Below the pieces are notes generated by a model. That model ran no database searches and had not been told where the DNA came from. It was given only the letters and a program-made list of their open reading frames with translations. Shown here piece by piece: positions 42,981 through 51,651 of a DNA stretch of 64,000 bases. The position numbers and the translations under genes were made by a program. Source of the DNA: Planctomycetota bacterium (GTDB taxonomy: Bacteria; Planctomycetota; UBA8742; UBA2392); the NCBI GenBank assembly GCA_027493625.1, contig JAOSKM010000001.1, positions 835,489 to 899,488 of the forward strand. The letters run 5' to 3'. The stretch's first letter is position 1, and each line of letters begins with the position of its first letter.

Positions 42981-44396
42981 ATGCTTCGTGCAACTGCACT
43001 TCCTGCAATAGCGTTGTGCCTTGCGGCCTGCGCAAGCCCGCCGCCGCAGCCTGCACCTGACCCGTCTAGCAAGACCCTCTCCGCCCCACGGCGGCTGCCT
43101 GAGCCCGCGGAAGTCTGGCGAGCGTCCGTGTTCGTGGATCCCCTCGTGCGTCGGGAAGTCGAGGCGCTTGTCGACTCACTCACCCAATTGGGCGCCCAAG
43201 GTGTGAGTGAGGACGTCGCCTGGGGCAGCGGATTCCCGCCCGCCGAGGGAGCGGACGACTATTACACGGAAATCTGGGGCGACTGGTGGGTCGAATCCCG
43301 CAGCCCTTACTGTATTCGGCGCATCGTCGAAATCGGCGCTGAGGCCGTCCCGGTGTTGTGTGAACACCTCTTGGACCAGCGCCCGACCGGCCTGGTGTTC
43401 GACGGCCATATGCCAATGGGTGGTGCGTGGTTTGCACAGGAGTACGACTGGAACGACGGCTGGCAGGACTCGCCGGGGCGCGAGTTCCATTACTTCGGTT
43501 CGCCCAGCATCAGGTTCTTCGAGGCATATGAGAATAAGCTGTTCCCTCACCACTTCCGCGTTGGGGACCTCTGCTATCAATTGATCGGCTGCATCGTGAA
43601 CCGCAATTTCTACGCTGCGCGTAGCCAGCCATCAATGTGCGCTGTGCTGAACTCCCCCCTGTATGCTCCCGACCTCGCGCGGCTAACCCGAGAGGACTGG
43701 GGTAACATAACACCGCAGGCTTTACGTGAGTCGCTGATTAAAGACTTCCTCACGCCGGACCTCGCCTGCAACGAGCGCCGGCGGCGTCGTGCGGGCGCGT
43801 ATGCGCGGCTGGCGTACTATTCACCGGCGGATGCCGTGAGGCTCGTCCGCGCGTTCCTTGGCAAACCTCGGGTCGACGGTGGATCAATCTACGAACTGCT
43901 GGAGAAGCTGAAGTCAGCGAAAAGTCTCGACAAAACCTGGGCCGCGCTCAAACCGAGCCTTTCCGCAGCTGAGCTTGAGATTCTGGTTGCCTACCTCCGC
44001 TCGGACGCGCACTCGGTGCCGAGCTTCCTGGGCGACCCCGCTGCGTTGCGTGTACTGAAAGAGCTGTTTCCGAGCGAAGATCCCACCCGCGAACGGGAGT
44101 ACGCGGCCGTCTCCAACTACGAAGTGCGCGATCTGCTGGGAGATCTGGTGCACGACGACGACCTCGAATTGGATCGCATGATCGCGCAGATACTCAACGA
44201 TGTTGAAGAGTGGTTTCCTGGCGACACCTACAATCAGGAAGGGTTGGCGTGGGGATGCGTTGAACGACTCCATCGGCGATCACGCAACGATGAAGCGGTG
44301 ATGGCATACATCGACAGGCGCAAGGCCGGTTCGGATGAGTCCAGCGAACAATTGTGGGGCTACTACCGACGCGTCATTGAAGAACGAACCGAGTGA
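42981..44396 (+). CDS. lipoprotein of unknown function between the repeat copies
   Basis: The 471-residue protein starts MLRATALPAIALCLAACASP, a lipoprotein signal with lipobox LAAC. The mature part is acidic with many Trp, Tyr and Arg residues (EIWGDWWVESRSPYCIRRIV) and later helical segments (YSPADAVRLVRAFLGKP) that may be HEAT-like. No family is recognised. Base composition looks less GC-rich than the neighbours, and the gene sits between two copies of a repeat module ending in tRNA sequence, which suggests acquisition as a unit. Confidence 0.75.
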   Translation: MLRATALPAIALCLAACASPPPQPAPDPSSKTLSAPRRLPEPAEVWRASVFVDPLVRREVEALVDSLTQLGAQGVSEDVAWGSGFPPAEGADDYYTEIWGDWWVESRSPYCIRRIVEIGAEAVPVLCEHLLDQRPTGLVFDGHMPMGGAWFAQEYDWNDGWQDSPGREFHYFGSPSIRFFEAYENKLFPHHFRVGDLCYQLIGCIVNRNFYAARSQPSMCAVLNSPLYAPDLARLTREDWGNITPQALRESLIKDFLTPDLACNERRRRRAGAYARLAYYSPADAVRLVRAFLGKPRVDGGSIYELLEKLKSAKSLDKTWAALKPSLSAAELEILVAYLRSDAHSVPSFLGDPAALRVLKELFPSEDPTREREYAAVSNYEVRDLLGDLVHDDDLELDRMIAQILNDVEEWFPGDTYNQEGLAWGCVERLHRRSRNDEAVMAYIDRRKAGSDESSEQLWGYYRRVIEERTE

Positions 44397-44417
44397 CAAG
44401 CCCACGGAGCGTGGTCA

Positions 44418-44578
44418 GGGGACTGTCCCCGTCGTCGGCTGCCGAAGGAGCTTCCAAGCCGGGGACAGTCCCCTTCCGGGACAGTCCCCCCACCGAATTC
44501 CAGATTATCTGGTGAAGGCGTTCATGCCACAGAAAGCAAGCGGTCGCGGGATATACTCCCACGACCGCTCTTGAGTAC
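44418..44578. repeat. segmental repeat, copy 2, abutting tRNA-Asp
   Basis: This copy holds perfect palindromes GGGGACTGTCCCC (44418-44430) and GGGGACAGTCCCC (44461-44473) and another from 44478. It continues through a hairpin into the 3' end of tRNA-Asp. Similarity with copy 1 continues into the tRNA sequence. Confidence 0.85.
44535..44567 (-). terminator. terminator hairpin of tRNA-Asp
   Basis: CGGTCGTGGGA pairs with TCCCGCGACCG on the minus strand (one G-U pair) 12 nt behind the tRNA, followed by CTTGCTTTCTG. The T tract is weak. Compared with copy 1 the stem differs in sequence but stays paired. Confidence 0.6.
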
Positions 44579-44655
44579 TGGCGAGGGTGACGGGACTCGA
44601 ACCCGCAACCTTCGGCGTGACAGGCCGACGCTCTAACCGATTGAGCTACACCCCC
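44579..44655 (-). tRNA. tRNA-Asp (anticodon GTC), CCA encoded
   Basis: The cloverleaf is complete: acceptor GGGGGTG/CACCCTC (one G-U), D arm GCTC...GAGC, anticodon arm TCGGC-CTGTCAC-GCCGA with anticodon GTC, variable AGGTT, T arm GCGGG-TTCGAGT-CCCGT, discriminator G and a genomic CCA. A promoter stands upstream and a hairpin downstream. Confidence 0.97.
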
Positions 44656-44689
44656 GCTGTGCGACCATTCCGGCCACTTGCGGCGCGAA

Positions 44690-44718
44690 TAGATACCGCC
44701 ACATTCCCAACGCGTCAA
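44690..44718 (-). promoter_or_regulatory. tRNA-Asp promoter
   Basis: On the minus strand TTGACG, a 17-nt spacer and TATCTA end 34 nt before the tRNA 5' end. Both boxes and spacing fit sigma-70. Confidence 0.65.
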
Positions 44719-44766
44719 GTGCCGGACTCGCTTCACTTTCCGCGGCTTTCTGCCGATCATTCTGCC

Positions 44767-45585
44767 ATGGACGTGATCAAGGCCATCATCCTCGGGGCTG
44801 TGCAGGGACTCACGGAGTTCCTGCCTGTCAGCAGCTCCGGCCACCTGGTGATCCTGGGCGAAATCCTGGGGCGCGAGCTGGGCGGCGAAGGCAGTACGGC
44901 GCAAAGCGTGCTGCTGCACCTGGGCAGCTGGCTCGCAATCCTGATCGTGTTCCGCAAAGACATCATCAAGCTGGTCTGGCCGCGCTTTGACCTGCGCGCG
45001 TTTGCCTTGCTGTTCCTGGCCAGCCTGCCGGCGGCGATCGTGGGCCTGACCATCAAGAAGCTGCTGCCGGATGCCCAGGCCGGATGGATCGAGCACTATG
45101 TGCTGCAGTCGCCCTGGGTGGCCTGCTTCGGCCTGCTGGTGACAGCGGCGGTGCTGTGGTTGGCAGAACGCAAGCGCGAGCTGATCGTCACTTTCGAGGC
45201 TGCCAAAGGCGTGCACTTCTGGCTGGTGCTTGTGGTTGGTGTTGCCCAGATGTTCGCGCTGCTGCCGGGCGTGTCGCGTTCGGGCTCGACGATCTGCATG
45301 GCGCTGATGCTGCGCTGGGTGAAGACTGACGCCGTGAAGCTCAGCTTCCTGATGGGTTTGATCGCCATCGGCGGCGCGGGCTTGATTGAAGCTCGCGAGA
45401 TCAGCCAGATCGACCCGGCGCCTGCAGCCGCGGGTTTTATCGCCAGCCTGGTTTTCAGCCTGATCGGCCTGGCGGGGATCAAACTGGTGGTACAGAAGGA
45501 AAAGCTGCGCTGGTTCGGCGTGTATTGCGCGATCGCAGGCGTGGCTGCGCTGGGCTATTTCCTCGCCTTCCCGCCAGCCCACTGA
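44767..45585 (+). CDS. uppP: undecaprenyl-diphosphatase UppP (BacA)
   Basis: UppP recycles undecaprenyl pyrophosphate, the lipid carrier of cell-wall synthesis, and can confer bacitracin resistance. Starting at MDVIKAIILGAVQGLTEF it has 272 residues and eight membrane helices. Both signatures are present: GLTEFLPVSSSGHLVILGE and LLPGVSRSGSTICMAL. An upstream in-frame extension would run through the tRNA and is rejected. Confidence 0.96.
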   Translation: MDVIKAIILGAVQGLTEFLPVSSSGHLVILGEILGRELGGEGSTAQSVLLHLGSWLAILIVFRKDIIKLVWPRFDLRAFALLFLASLPAAIVGLTIKKLLPDAQAGWIEHYVLQSPWVACFGLLVTAAVLWLAERKRELIVTFEAAKGVHFWLVLVVGVAQMFALLPGVSRSGSTICMALMLRWVKTDAVKLSFLMGLIAIGGAGLIEAREISQIDPAPAAAGFIASLVFSLIGLAGIKLVVQKEKLRWFGVYCAIAGVAALGYFLAFPPAH

Positions 45586-45643
45586 GCCGGGTTTGGAACC
45601 GCGAAGTCTGCCACAGAAGGGTCCCGAATGGGGCCGTCTAAGG

Positions 45644-45746
45644 TAGCCGGGGGCGTGAGCCCCCGGTCCGTTTGGCGTTTCGACAGGCGTCCCTTCGGGG
45701 CGCGCGGCTTCTCCGCTCCATTTTCCGGGGCTTACGCCCCCGGCTA
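45644..45746. repeat. 103-bp element with 22-23-bp inverted ends
   Basis: The left end begins TAGCCGGGGGCGTGAGCCCC and the right end, read in reverse complement, begins TAGCCGGGGGCGTAAGCCCC; they differ by one substitution and one length change. Each end is itself a small hairpin (CCGGGGGC/GCCCCCGG). No coding potential. It may be a short MITE or REP-type element between uppP and the aminopeptidase gene. Confidence 0.6.
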
Positions 45747-45769
45747 TTTTAGTTGGCCCTGCGGGGCAC

Positions 45770-45789
45770 ACCTGCAGACGTCTGCAGGT
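45770..45789. repeat. 20-bp perfect palindrome
   Basis: ACCTGCAGACGTCTGCAGGT is self-complementary over 20 nt and ends on the stop codon of the leftward aminopeptidase gene. It could act as a transcript-end stem for converging uppP and aminopeptidase transcripts, or as a protein-binding site. Confidence 0.7.
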
Positions 45790-48481
45790 TACCGTTTGGC
45801 TTTCTTCTTGGACTTCACCTTCTTTGGCGTCGCCTTGCGCGCGGCGGCCGGCTTCACCTTTGTGGTCAGCTTGGCTGTCTTCTTCAGGTTTTCAGTCGGG
45901 CGCTTCTTTTTGCCTTCTTTGTCGAGGTCCTCGAGCTTCTGCAGGCGCTCCGCGAGCTTGTCGTAGTTCTCCTTCAGCTTGTCGTAGTCCTCGCGCAGCT
46001 CCTTCACTTCCTTCACGGCGCCTTGCGCCGCGCGGATGGCTTCAATCGCCCCCTGCGCGCGCTTCTTGATGCGGCTGTCGTGGGTGGTGCGCGCCAGCTT
46101 GGCCAGCGCCGGCGCGGCCTTCATGTCGGCCAGGGCCTGCAGGCCGCTGATCGCCGACATGGCCGTGCGGAAGTCGCCTTCCAGCAGCGGCTCGATGGTT
46201 TCGCGCGCGACGGTCTTGTCCTTCTCTTCGCCAACCTCGTGCGCGAGGCGGCCCAGTGATGCGATCGCCGACAACCGCGCCTGCTGCGGACGGCCGTAGG
46301 TGGTCCATTCGCGCATGATTTCCAGGGCGCGCGGGTCGCGCAGATCACAGAAGCCGCTGAAGGCGCTGCTGCGGATCACGTCCACGTGGCTGTCGCGGGC
46401 CAGCACTTCGCGCAGGGCGTCGAAGGCGTTGGCCTGGCGGGTCTTGCCCAGGGCGAGCGCGGCTTCGCCGGTCACGTAGTAGCTCTCTTCGCTTTCCAGG
46501 TACTCCTGCAGGCGCGCGGCCGCGCGGCCCTCATGGTACTCGCCCAATGCCCGCGCCACGGCGCGGCGGGCCTTCGGGTGCTTGATGCTTGAGTGCTTCA
46601 GCAGCGCGTCGAGCGCCTGGCTGCTGTGCACCTTGCCCAGTGCCTGGGCGCACTCAGCCTGTACGCCCCAGAACTTGTCCTTGCCCAGTGCCTCGCCCAG
46701 CGCCTCGGTGGCCTTCTTGGTAGCCTTGGCGCCGAGGCCGCGGGCGGCGTACACGCGGCCCATCACGTCGTCGTCGTGCTGGAGCTGCTGGATCAGCATG
46801 TCTTCGCTGTAATCCGTCTCCAGCGTCTTGGGCACGCTGTTACCCGGGTCGAAGGCGATCCACTTCGGCCGCGAGGGCAGCTTCACGTGGTAGCGGTGCG
46901 CGGGCTTACTGATCTCGAAGGTGCGCACTTCCTCGCCGCCCTGGTAAACGAAGCGCACCGTGACCGGCGTGCGGAACACTGCCGTGAGCTCGTCGGCTTT
47001 CTGCTTCTGCAGGATGCTGAAGTCGAGGCCGCCGTGCTTGTCGTCCCAGTGGGCCTTCAGCTTGAACTCCGGGTGACCGCCGCCGTAGATCCACTGGCTG
47101 AAGAACCAGTCGTAGTTCTTGCCGGTGACTTCCTCGATGGCGCTCGCGAAGTCCTGGGTGATCACGCTGCCGCCGCCGTGCTTGGTCAGGTAGCGATTGA
47201 TCACCTTCCACCACAGCCGGTCGCCCAGCAGCTTGCGCAGGTGGTGCAATATCACCGCGCCCTTCTGGTAGAGGTGGCGGTCGAACAGGTCCAGCGGCTC
47301 GTTGTAGATGTTGGTCTGGATCGCGCGCCGGTAACTGCCCTTGTCCTCGGCCAGGTAGACGCGCCAGTCGCCGTCGAGGTAGTACTTGAACTCGTCGTCG
47401 CCGAGCGATTCCTCGCACCACATGGCTTCGAAGTACGTGGCGAAACTCTCGTTCAGCCAGGCGTGGGACCAGTCGCGGCAGGTGACGTAATCGCCGAACC
47501 ACTGGTGCGCGAGCTCGTGGCTGTTCAGCGGGTCGCTGCTGAAATCGAGGTGCGCCGTGGCGTCGTGCAGCGTCAGCGCCGTCTGCAAGGTGGCCGAGGT
47601 GTTCTCCATGCCGCCGAAGATGAAGTCTTCGGCCGTGATCTGCGCGTACTTGGCGTACGGGTAGCGCACGCCGGTCTTTTCGCTGAAGAACTTCACCATG
47701 TCGGGCGTGGGGCCGAAGCTGCGCTCGCCGTCGTCTTCACGGCCGGGGGCACGTAGTAATCGACGGGGATGCCGTCCCATTCCTTGCTGACTTTCACGTA
47801 GTCGCCGATCACCAGCATGATCAGGTAGGCCACGTGGGGCACGTCGTGCTTCCAGTGGTGAAGCTGGTAGTCGCCGTGGTCCTCGGTGTTCACCAGCGCG
47901 CCGTTGCTGAGGCTGGTCATGCCCTTGGGCACGCGGGCGATCACCTCGCTGGTGGCCTTTTCGTTCGGATAGTCGAAGCAGGGGAACCAGTAGCGGCTGT
48001 CCTCATCCTGTCCCTGGGTCCAGAACTCCAGGTGCTTGTCGGGGTAGCCGTGGTCCGGACCTACAAAGTACGCGCCGCGGCGGGGCGTGGCGCGGTAGCG
48101 GATGGCGATTTCCAGCGGGCGGTCGGCCTCGAGTTTCTGGCCGAACTGCAGTGTGAGCTTTTCGCCGTCGTGGTGGAAGTTGACGCTGCGGCCGTCGGCT
48201 GTGACGCTTTCGATTTCCATTTCGCAGGCGTCCAGCACCAGGAAGTCGGTGTCTTCGTAGATCGGCGCGACGGTCAGCGTTGATGTGCCGCTGATGGATT
48301 TGGTTTTGAAGTCGGGCGCGATCTCCAACCGGATGTGCTGCACGTCAACGAAGCGGTCGCGGCACCACTTGGGCTCGGTGCCCTTCTTCATGAAGGGTTT
48401 GCGCCCGTTGGCGTCGGCGGCTTCCTGCAGCCAGGCGGAGTCCTTGAAAACCCGGGCTTCTTCCGTGAGGGAAAAGTTCAT
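45789..48481 (-). CDS. M1 family aminopeptidase with HEAT-repeat C-terminus, apparent frameshift
   Basis: Two segments (48481 to about 47746, then to 45789) join when a C is added to the run read as G5 on the plus strand at 47745-47749, giving DYYVPPGREDDGERSFG. The combined protein is about 897 residues. It has the substrate-exopeptidase motif GGMEN (usually GAMEN), the zinc motif HELAHQW followed by the third ligand in WLNESFATYFE, and the N-terminal M1 beta domain. After about residue 570 it has HEAT/PBS-like repeats (GVQAECAQALGKVHSSQALD) and a Lys-rich tail. A cleaved signal peptide is not obvious. Zinc peptidase activity is expected if the join is right. Confidence 0.85.
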
Positions 48482-48572
48482 GGGGAGACTATCCTTCCAT
48501 CGAGGTTGGTGCGTATTTGATAGGCGAAACCAGCGGCGTCAACGCCGCGAACGTTCGATACCCGGAGCCACT

Positions 48573-49940
48573 ATGAAAACCAAGGCCCTGCTGCTGCTGA
48601 CTTTGCTGCTGTTTGGCTGGACGATTCACACGCCCACGCTGGCCCAGGAAGCCGTGGCCGAGGACCAGGGCGGTTCCAGCTTCGACGAAACCAAGCTGAC
48701 CGAGGCGCAGAAGAAGAATGTCGAGGTGCTGGACGGCATGCTGAATGTCATCCGCCGTGGCTTCTACGACAAGAAGTTCGGCGGCCATGACCTCAACGAC
48801 ATGCGCGCCCGCTACCTGCGCCGCTGCGCCGAGGCCCAGCCCGGTGAGGCCCTGCACAAGGTGCTGCGCGAGCTGCTGGGCGAGTTCAAGGTCAGCCACC
48901 TGAGCGTGATTGAGCAGGAGGCCTACGACAACCACTTCGCGCCCGAGATGGACAACACCAAGCGCCGCCAGCTCGGCTTCGACATCACCGAGCTGAACCC
49001 CGGCGAATACTTCGTCAGCGACATCCTGACCGGCGGCGCGGCCGACAAGGCCGGCCTCAAGCGCGGCGACCGCGTGCTCGAGCTGGAAGGCCAGCCGATC
49101 GCCGGCCACCCGCTGCTGGTGGACGCCGGCGGCGACCCGGGCCTGCCCAACCAGCACGCGCATTTCTTCATTCGCAACCCCGGCGACGGCGAGCTGAACG
49201 TGAAGGTGCAGCGCCAGGCGAGCGCCGACAGCAGGCTGGAGATCGCCATCGCTCCCGGCGACATCAACATGATCCAGGCCACGCGCAACAGCGTGACCAT
49301 CATCGAGCACGAAGGCCGCAAGTTCGGCTACATCCGCTTCTGGCACTTCCTGCACGACGGCATGACGGTCGCCCTCAAGCGCGCGCTCAAGAAGGAATGG
49401 GAAATGTGCGACGGCCTGATCATCGACCTGCGCGGCCGAGGCGGCAGCCCCAACGTGATGAACGCCTGCTTCGCCCCGTTCGGTGAGCCCCCGGCCATGA
49501 GCATGTTCCCCGGCATGCCGGGCCGCAAGGTTGACTACGGCATGCCGAAGTGGGACCGGCCGGTGGTGGCGCTGCAGGACAGCGGCTCGCGCAGCGCCAA
49601 GGAAGTCTACGCCCACAACTGGAAGTGGCTGGAGATCGGCCCGCTGGTGGGCGAAAGCACGCCGGGTGCCGTGCTGGGCAGCACGTTCGCGCAGCTGCCC
49701 GACGGCAGCTACCTGATCTACCCGGCCCAGAACGTGCGCGACCTGACCTTCGGTAAAGTTGAGCTGGAAGGCAACCCGGTTGAGCCCACCCACCCGGTGA
49801 AAGACCTGCTCGAGTACGCCGCCGGCGCCGACACCATCAAGGAAGCCGGCATCAAGGTGCTGTACGAGAAGGTGAAGGACCTGCCCCCGCCCAAGAAGGA
49901 AGACGAAGACTACGGCGAAGAGCAGGAAGAAGAGTTCTAA
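48573..49940 (+). CDS. exported S41-family PDZ protease
   Basis: The 455-residue protein has a signal peptide (LLLLTLLLFGWTIHTPTLAQ). An N-terminal helical part is followed by a PDZ domain (about 130-230; VSDILTGGAADKAGLKRGDR) and a C-terminal-processing peptidase domain (GYIRFWHFLHDGMTVALK, DGLIIDLRGRGGSPNVMN). The serine nucleophile likely lies in GSRSAKEVYAH, with LVGESTPGAV beyond it. The tail is very acidic. Probably cuts periplasmic or secreted proteins. Confidence 0.87.
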   Translation: MKTKALLLLTLLLFGWTIHTPTLAQEAVAEDQGGSSFDETKLTEAQKKNVEVLDGMLNVIRRGFYDKKFGGHDLNDMRARYLRRCAEAQPGEALHKVLRELLGEFKVSHLSVIEQEAYDNHFAPEMDNTKRRQLGFDITELNPGEYFVSDILTGGAADKAGLKRGDRVLELEGQPIAGHPLLVDAGGDPGLPNQHAHFFIRNPGDGELNVKVQRQASADSRLEIAIAPGDINMIQATRNSVTIIEHEGRKFGYIRFWHFLHDGMTVALKRALKKEWEMCDGLIIDLRGRGGSPNVMNACFAPFGEPPAMSMFPGMPGRKVDYGMPKWDRPVVALQDSGSRSAKEVYAHNWKWLEIGPLVGESTPGAVLGSTFAQLPDGSYLIYPAQNVRDLTFGKVELEGNPVEPTHPVKDLLEYAAGADTIKEAGIKVLYEKVKDLPPPKKEDEDYGEEQEEEF

Positions 49941-49961
49941 GCCGACTCACCGGACCGAAAA

Positions 49962-49997
49962 CAGAAGCCCCGGGCGCTTGCCCGGGGTTTCTGCATT
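49962..49997 (+). terminator. strong terminator hairpin
   Basis: A 14-bp stem (CAGAAGCCCCGGGC/GCCCGGGGTTTCTG, one G-U) with a 4-nt loop is followed by CATTTT. It can end both the protease transcript and the convergent small membrane-protein gene. Confidence 0.85.
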
Positions 49998-50005
49998 TTG
50001 GTGCT

Positions 50006-50461
50006 TCAGGCGCGAAGACTGGCGGTTCCCCCGGACAAGAGTCGCGTGAACAATTCGTCGCGGGCCCGGCCTTCGCAGGATGGATCCAGGGTCACGAGGT
50101 CAACGAGCGCTCGATAGCTGGCTGCCTGGTGCGTCATCCTCTGGGCCTCGCCCCACTGTCGTATGGCGACGTAGCTCAGCACCAGAGCCGACGCGATGCC
50201 AAAGACAAGCAACAGGGGGCCGACCAGAATTCCGCCGAAACTGAGGTATGTGTGCCCCACCTGCTCAAACCGATGTGCGCTGCCTGTTGCCACCAAGAAC
50301 ACGGCCGCAACAAGCGAAACCAGCGCGATTGTGAGCGCCCCGCCTCCGAAGAGTAGAGATCGTCCGTGCGCCTTTTCAGCAAGCCTGGTGAATTCATCGG
50401 CCAGCTGCTTGAGCACCGTGACAACAGGTGCTGGCCCTGACTCGGCTGGAATGCTGTGCAT
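50006..50461 (-). CDS. small membrane protein of unknown function
   Basis: The 151-residue protein has two membrane helices (ALTIALVSLVAAVFLVAT and GGILVGPLLLVFGIASALVL) between a helical N-terminus and a helical C-terminus (MTHQAASYRALVDLVTL). No family is recognised. It is convergent with the S41 protease gene across the terminator. Confidence 0.7.
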   Translation of the reverse strand: MHSIPAESGPAPVVTVLKQLADEFTRLAEKAHGRSLLFGGGALTIALVSLVAAVFLVATGSAHRFEQVGHTYLSFGGILVGPLLLVFGIASALVLSYVAIRQWGEAQRMTHQAASYRALVDLVTLDPSCEGRARDELFTRLLSGGTASLRA

Positions 50462-50784
50462 GATGGCTCCGTATGTTCGAATCGGACGGCTATTGCGCCA
50501 ACTCTTTCTCGGCTCTGCAACTGCAGACTTTCAGCCATGGGCTTGGCGCGTTCAACATGCGCGGCTATCCTGCGCGCGTGCAGTGATGCACTTGCCTCAG
50601 GAGAGCGTAGTGTCGCCAACCGCGGAAGCCACGGCTGCGAAGCCTGTTGAATCTTCGAACGCAGAGGGGGTCAGACCCCTTTTCGCAAGCGAAAAGGGGT
50701 CTGACCTCCTTAACCGCTTCGCGGCCTGAAGACCTTACCGTTCACGCCTCCGGCGAGACGCCGACTGAGGACGAAGTCTCCGGC
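50462..50784. other. intergenic region with hairpin element; possible lost leader of desaturase
   Basis: No intact gene is seen. An AGGAGAG ribosome site (50600-50606) precedes a GTG at 50610 that would encode SPTAEATAAKPVESSNAEG before running through the hairpin element to a stop. This could be an older N-terminus of the desaturase displaced by the element. Confidence 0.4.
50669..50706. repeat. 18-bp-arm hairpin element
   Basis: GGTCAGACCCCTTTTCGC and GCGAAAAGGGGTCTGACC are exact complements with a 2-nt centre. The AT-rich middle and symmetry are those of a small dispersed palindromic repeat. Only one copy is in the window. Confidence 0.8.
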
Positions 50785-51651
50785 ATGGAAACACCCATGC
50801 CGCTTTCCGCCCTGCCCGGCGACACGGACTACCACATCACCAAGGACCCTCGCGTGAAGGCGGTGGAGTGGCGCGACCTGGTGCAAGTCAGCAAATGGCA
50901 GGCGTTCAAGGAAGTCACGCTCAGCCTGCCCTGGATCGCCGCCAGCCTCGCGTTCTTCTGGCTGATCCAGTACACCGGCTCGTGGTGGTGGATGATCCCC
51001 GCCCAGCTCGCCAGCTTCTACCTGTTCCTGACCGGCCTGCGGCAGACCCACAACGCCTACCACTACGCCGTCGGCGTCTCGCGCCGCGGCTGCGACCTGC
51101 TGATGTACTTCCTGTCGATCGTGATGACCGGCAGCATGCACGCCGTGCAGATCAACCACCTGCACCACCACCGCACCAACCTCGGCCCCGACGACGTCGA
51201 GGGCTTCACGGCCAAGCTGAAGTGGTGGCAGGCCATGGCGGTGGGCCCGTACTTCCCGCTCAAGCTGCACTGGTTCGCGCTCAAGACCGGCAAGCCCAAC
51301 CAGCTCAAGTGGGTGTACGCCGAGCTCGCGGGCAACCTGGTGTGGTACGCCTTCGTGGCCTACGCAACGTTTGCCTTGAACCAGTGGTGGCTGGGCCTGT
51401 TCCTGCTGACCATGTGGGCCGGCCAGAGCGGCACCGGTTTCTTCGCCGTCTGGACCGTGCACCACGGCTGCGACGAGGCACACCACGTCGCGCGCACCCA
51501 GCGCGGCTGGCTGAAGAACGCCATCAGCTACCAGATGTTCCACCACATCGAGCACCACCTGTTCCCGGCCGTGCCCACCTGCCACTGGGCCAAGCTGGGC
51601 AAGCGTCTCGATGAAGCCGCACCCGAGCTCAAGGACATGCTGGTGTATTAA
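50785..51651 (+). CDS. fatty acid desaturase
   Basis: This is a membrane di-iron desaturase of 288 residues when begun at METPMPLSALPGDTD, which avoids the hairpin element upstream. The three histidine boxes are HNAYH (89-93), HLHHH (125-129) and HHIEHH (about 252-257, in MFHHIEHHLFPAVP). Four membrane helices surround them. It probably modifies acyl lipids; beta-carotene hydroxylase-type roles are possible. It converges with a small membrane-protein gene with 4-nt overlap. Confidence 0.9.
   Translation: METPMPLSALPGDTDYHITKDPRVKAVEWRDLVQVSKWQAFKEVTLSLPWIAASLAFFWLIQYTGSWWWMIPAQLASFYLFLTGLRQTHNAYHYAVGVSRRGCDLLMYFLSIVMTGSMHAVQINHLHHHRTNLGPDDVEGFTAKLKWWQAMAVGPYFPLKLHWFALKTGKPNQLKWVYAELAGNLVWYAFVAYATFALNQWWLGLFLLTMWAGQSGTGFFAVWTVHHGCDEAHHVARTQRGWLKNAISYQMFHHIEHHLFPAVPTCHWAKLGKRLDEAAPELKDMLVY

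Noticed and set aside
44587..44766. Upstream extension of uppP
   Set aside because: It would translate through tRNA-Asp and its promoter; the ATG at 44767 matches the family N-terminus.
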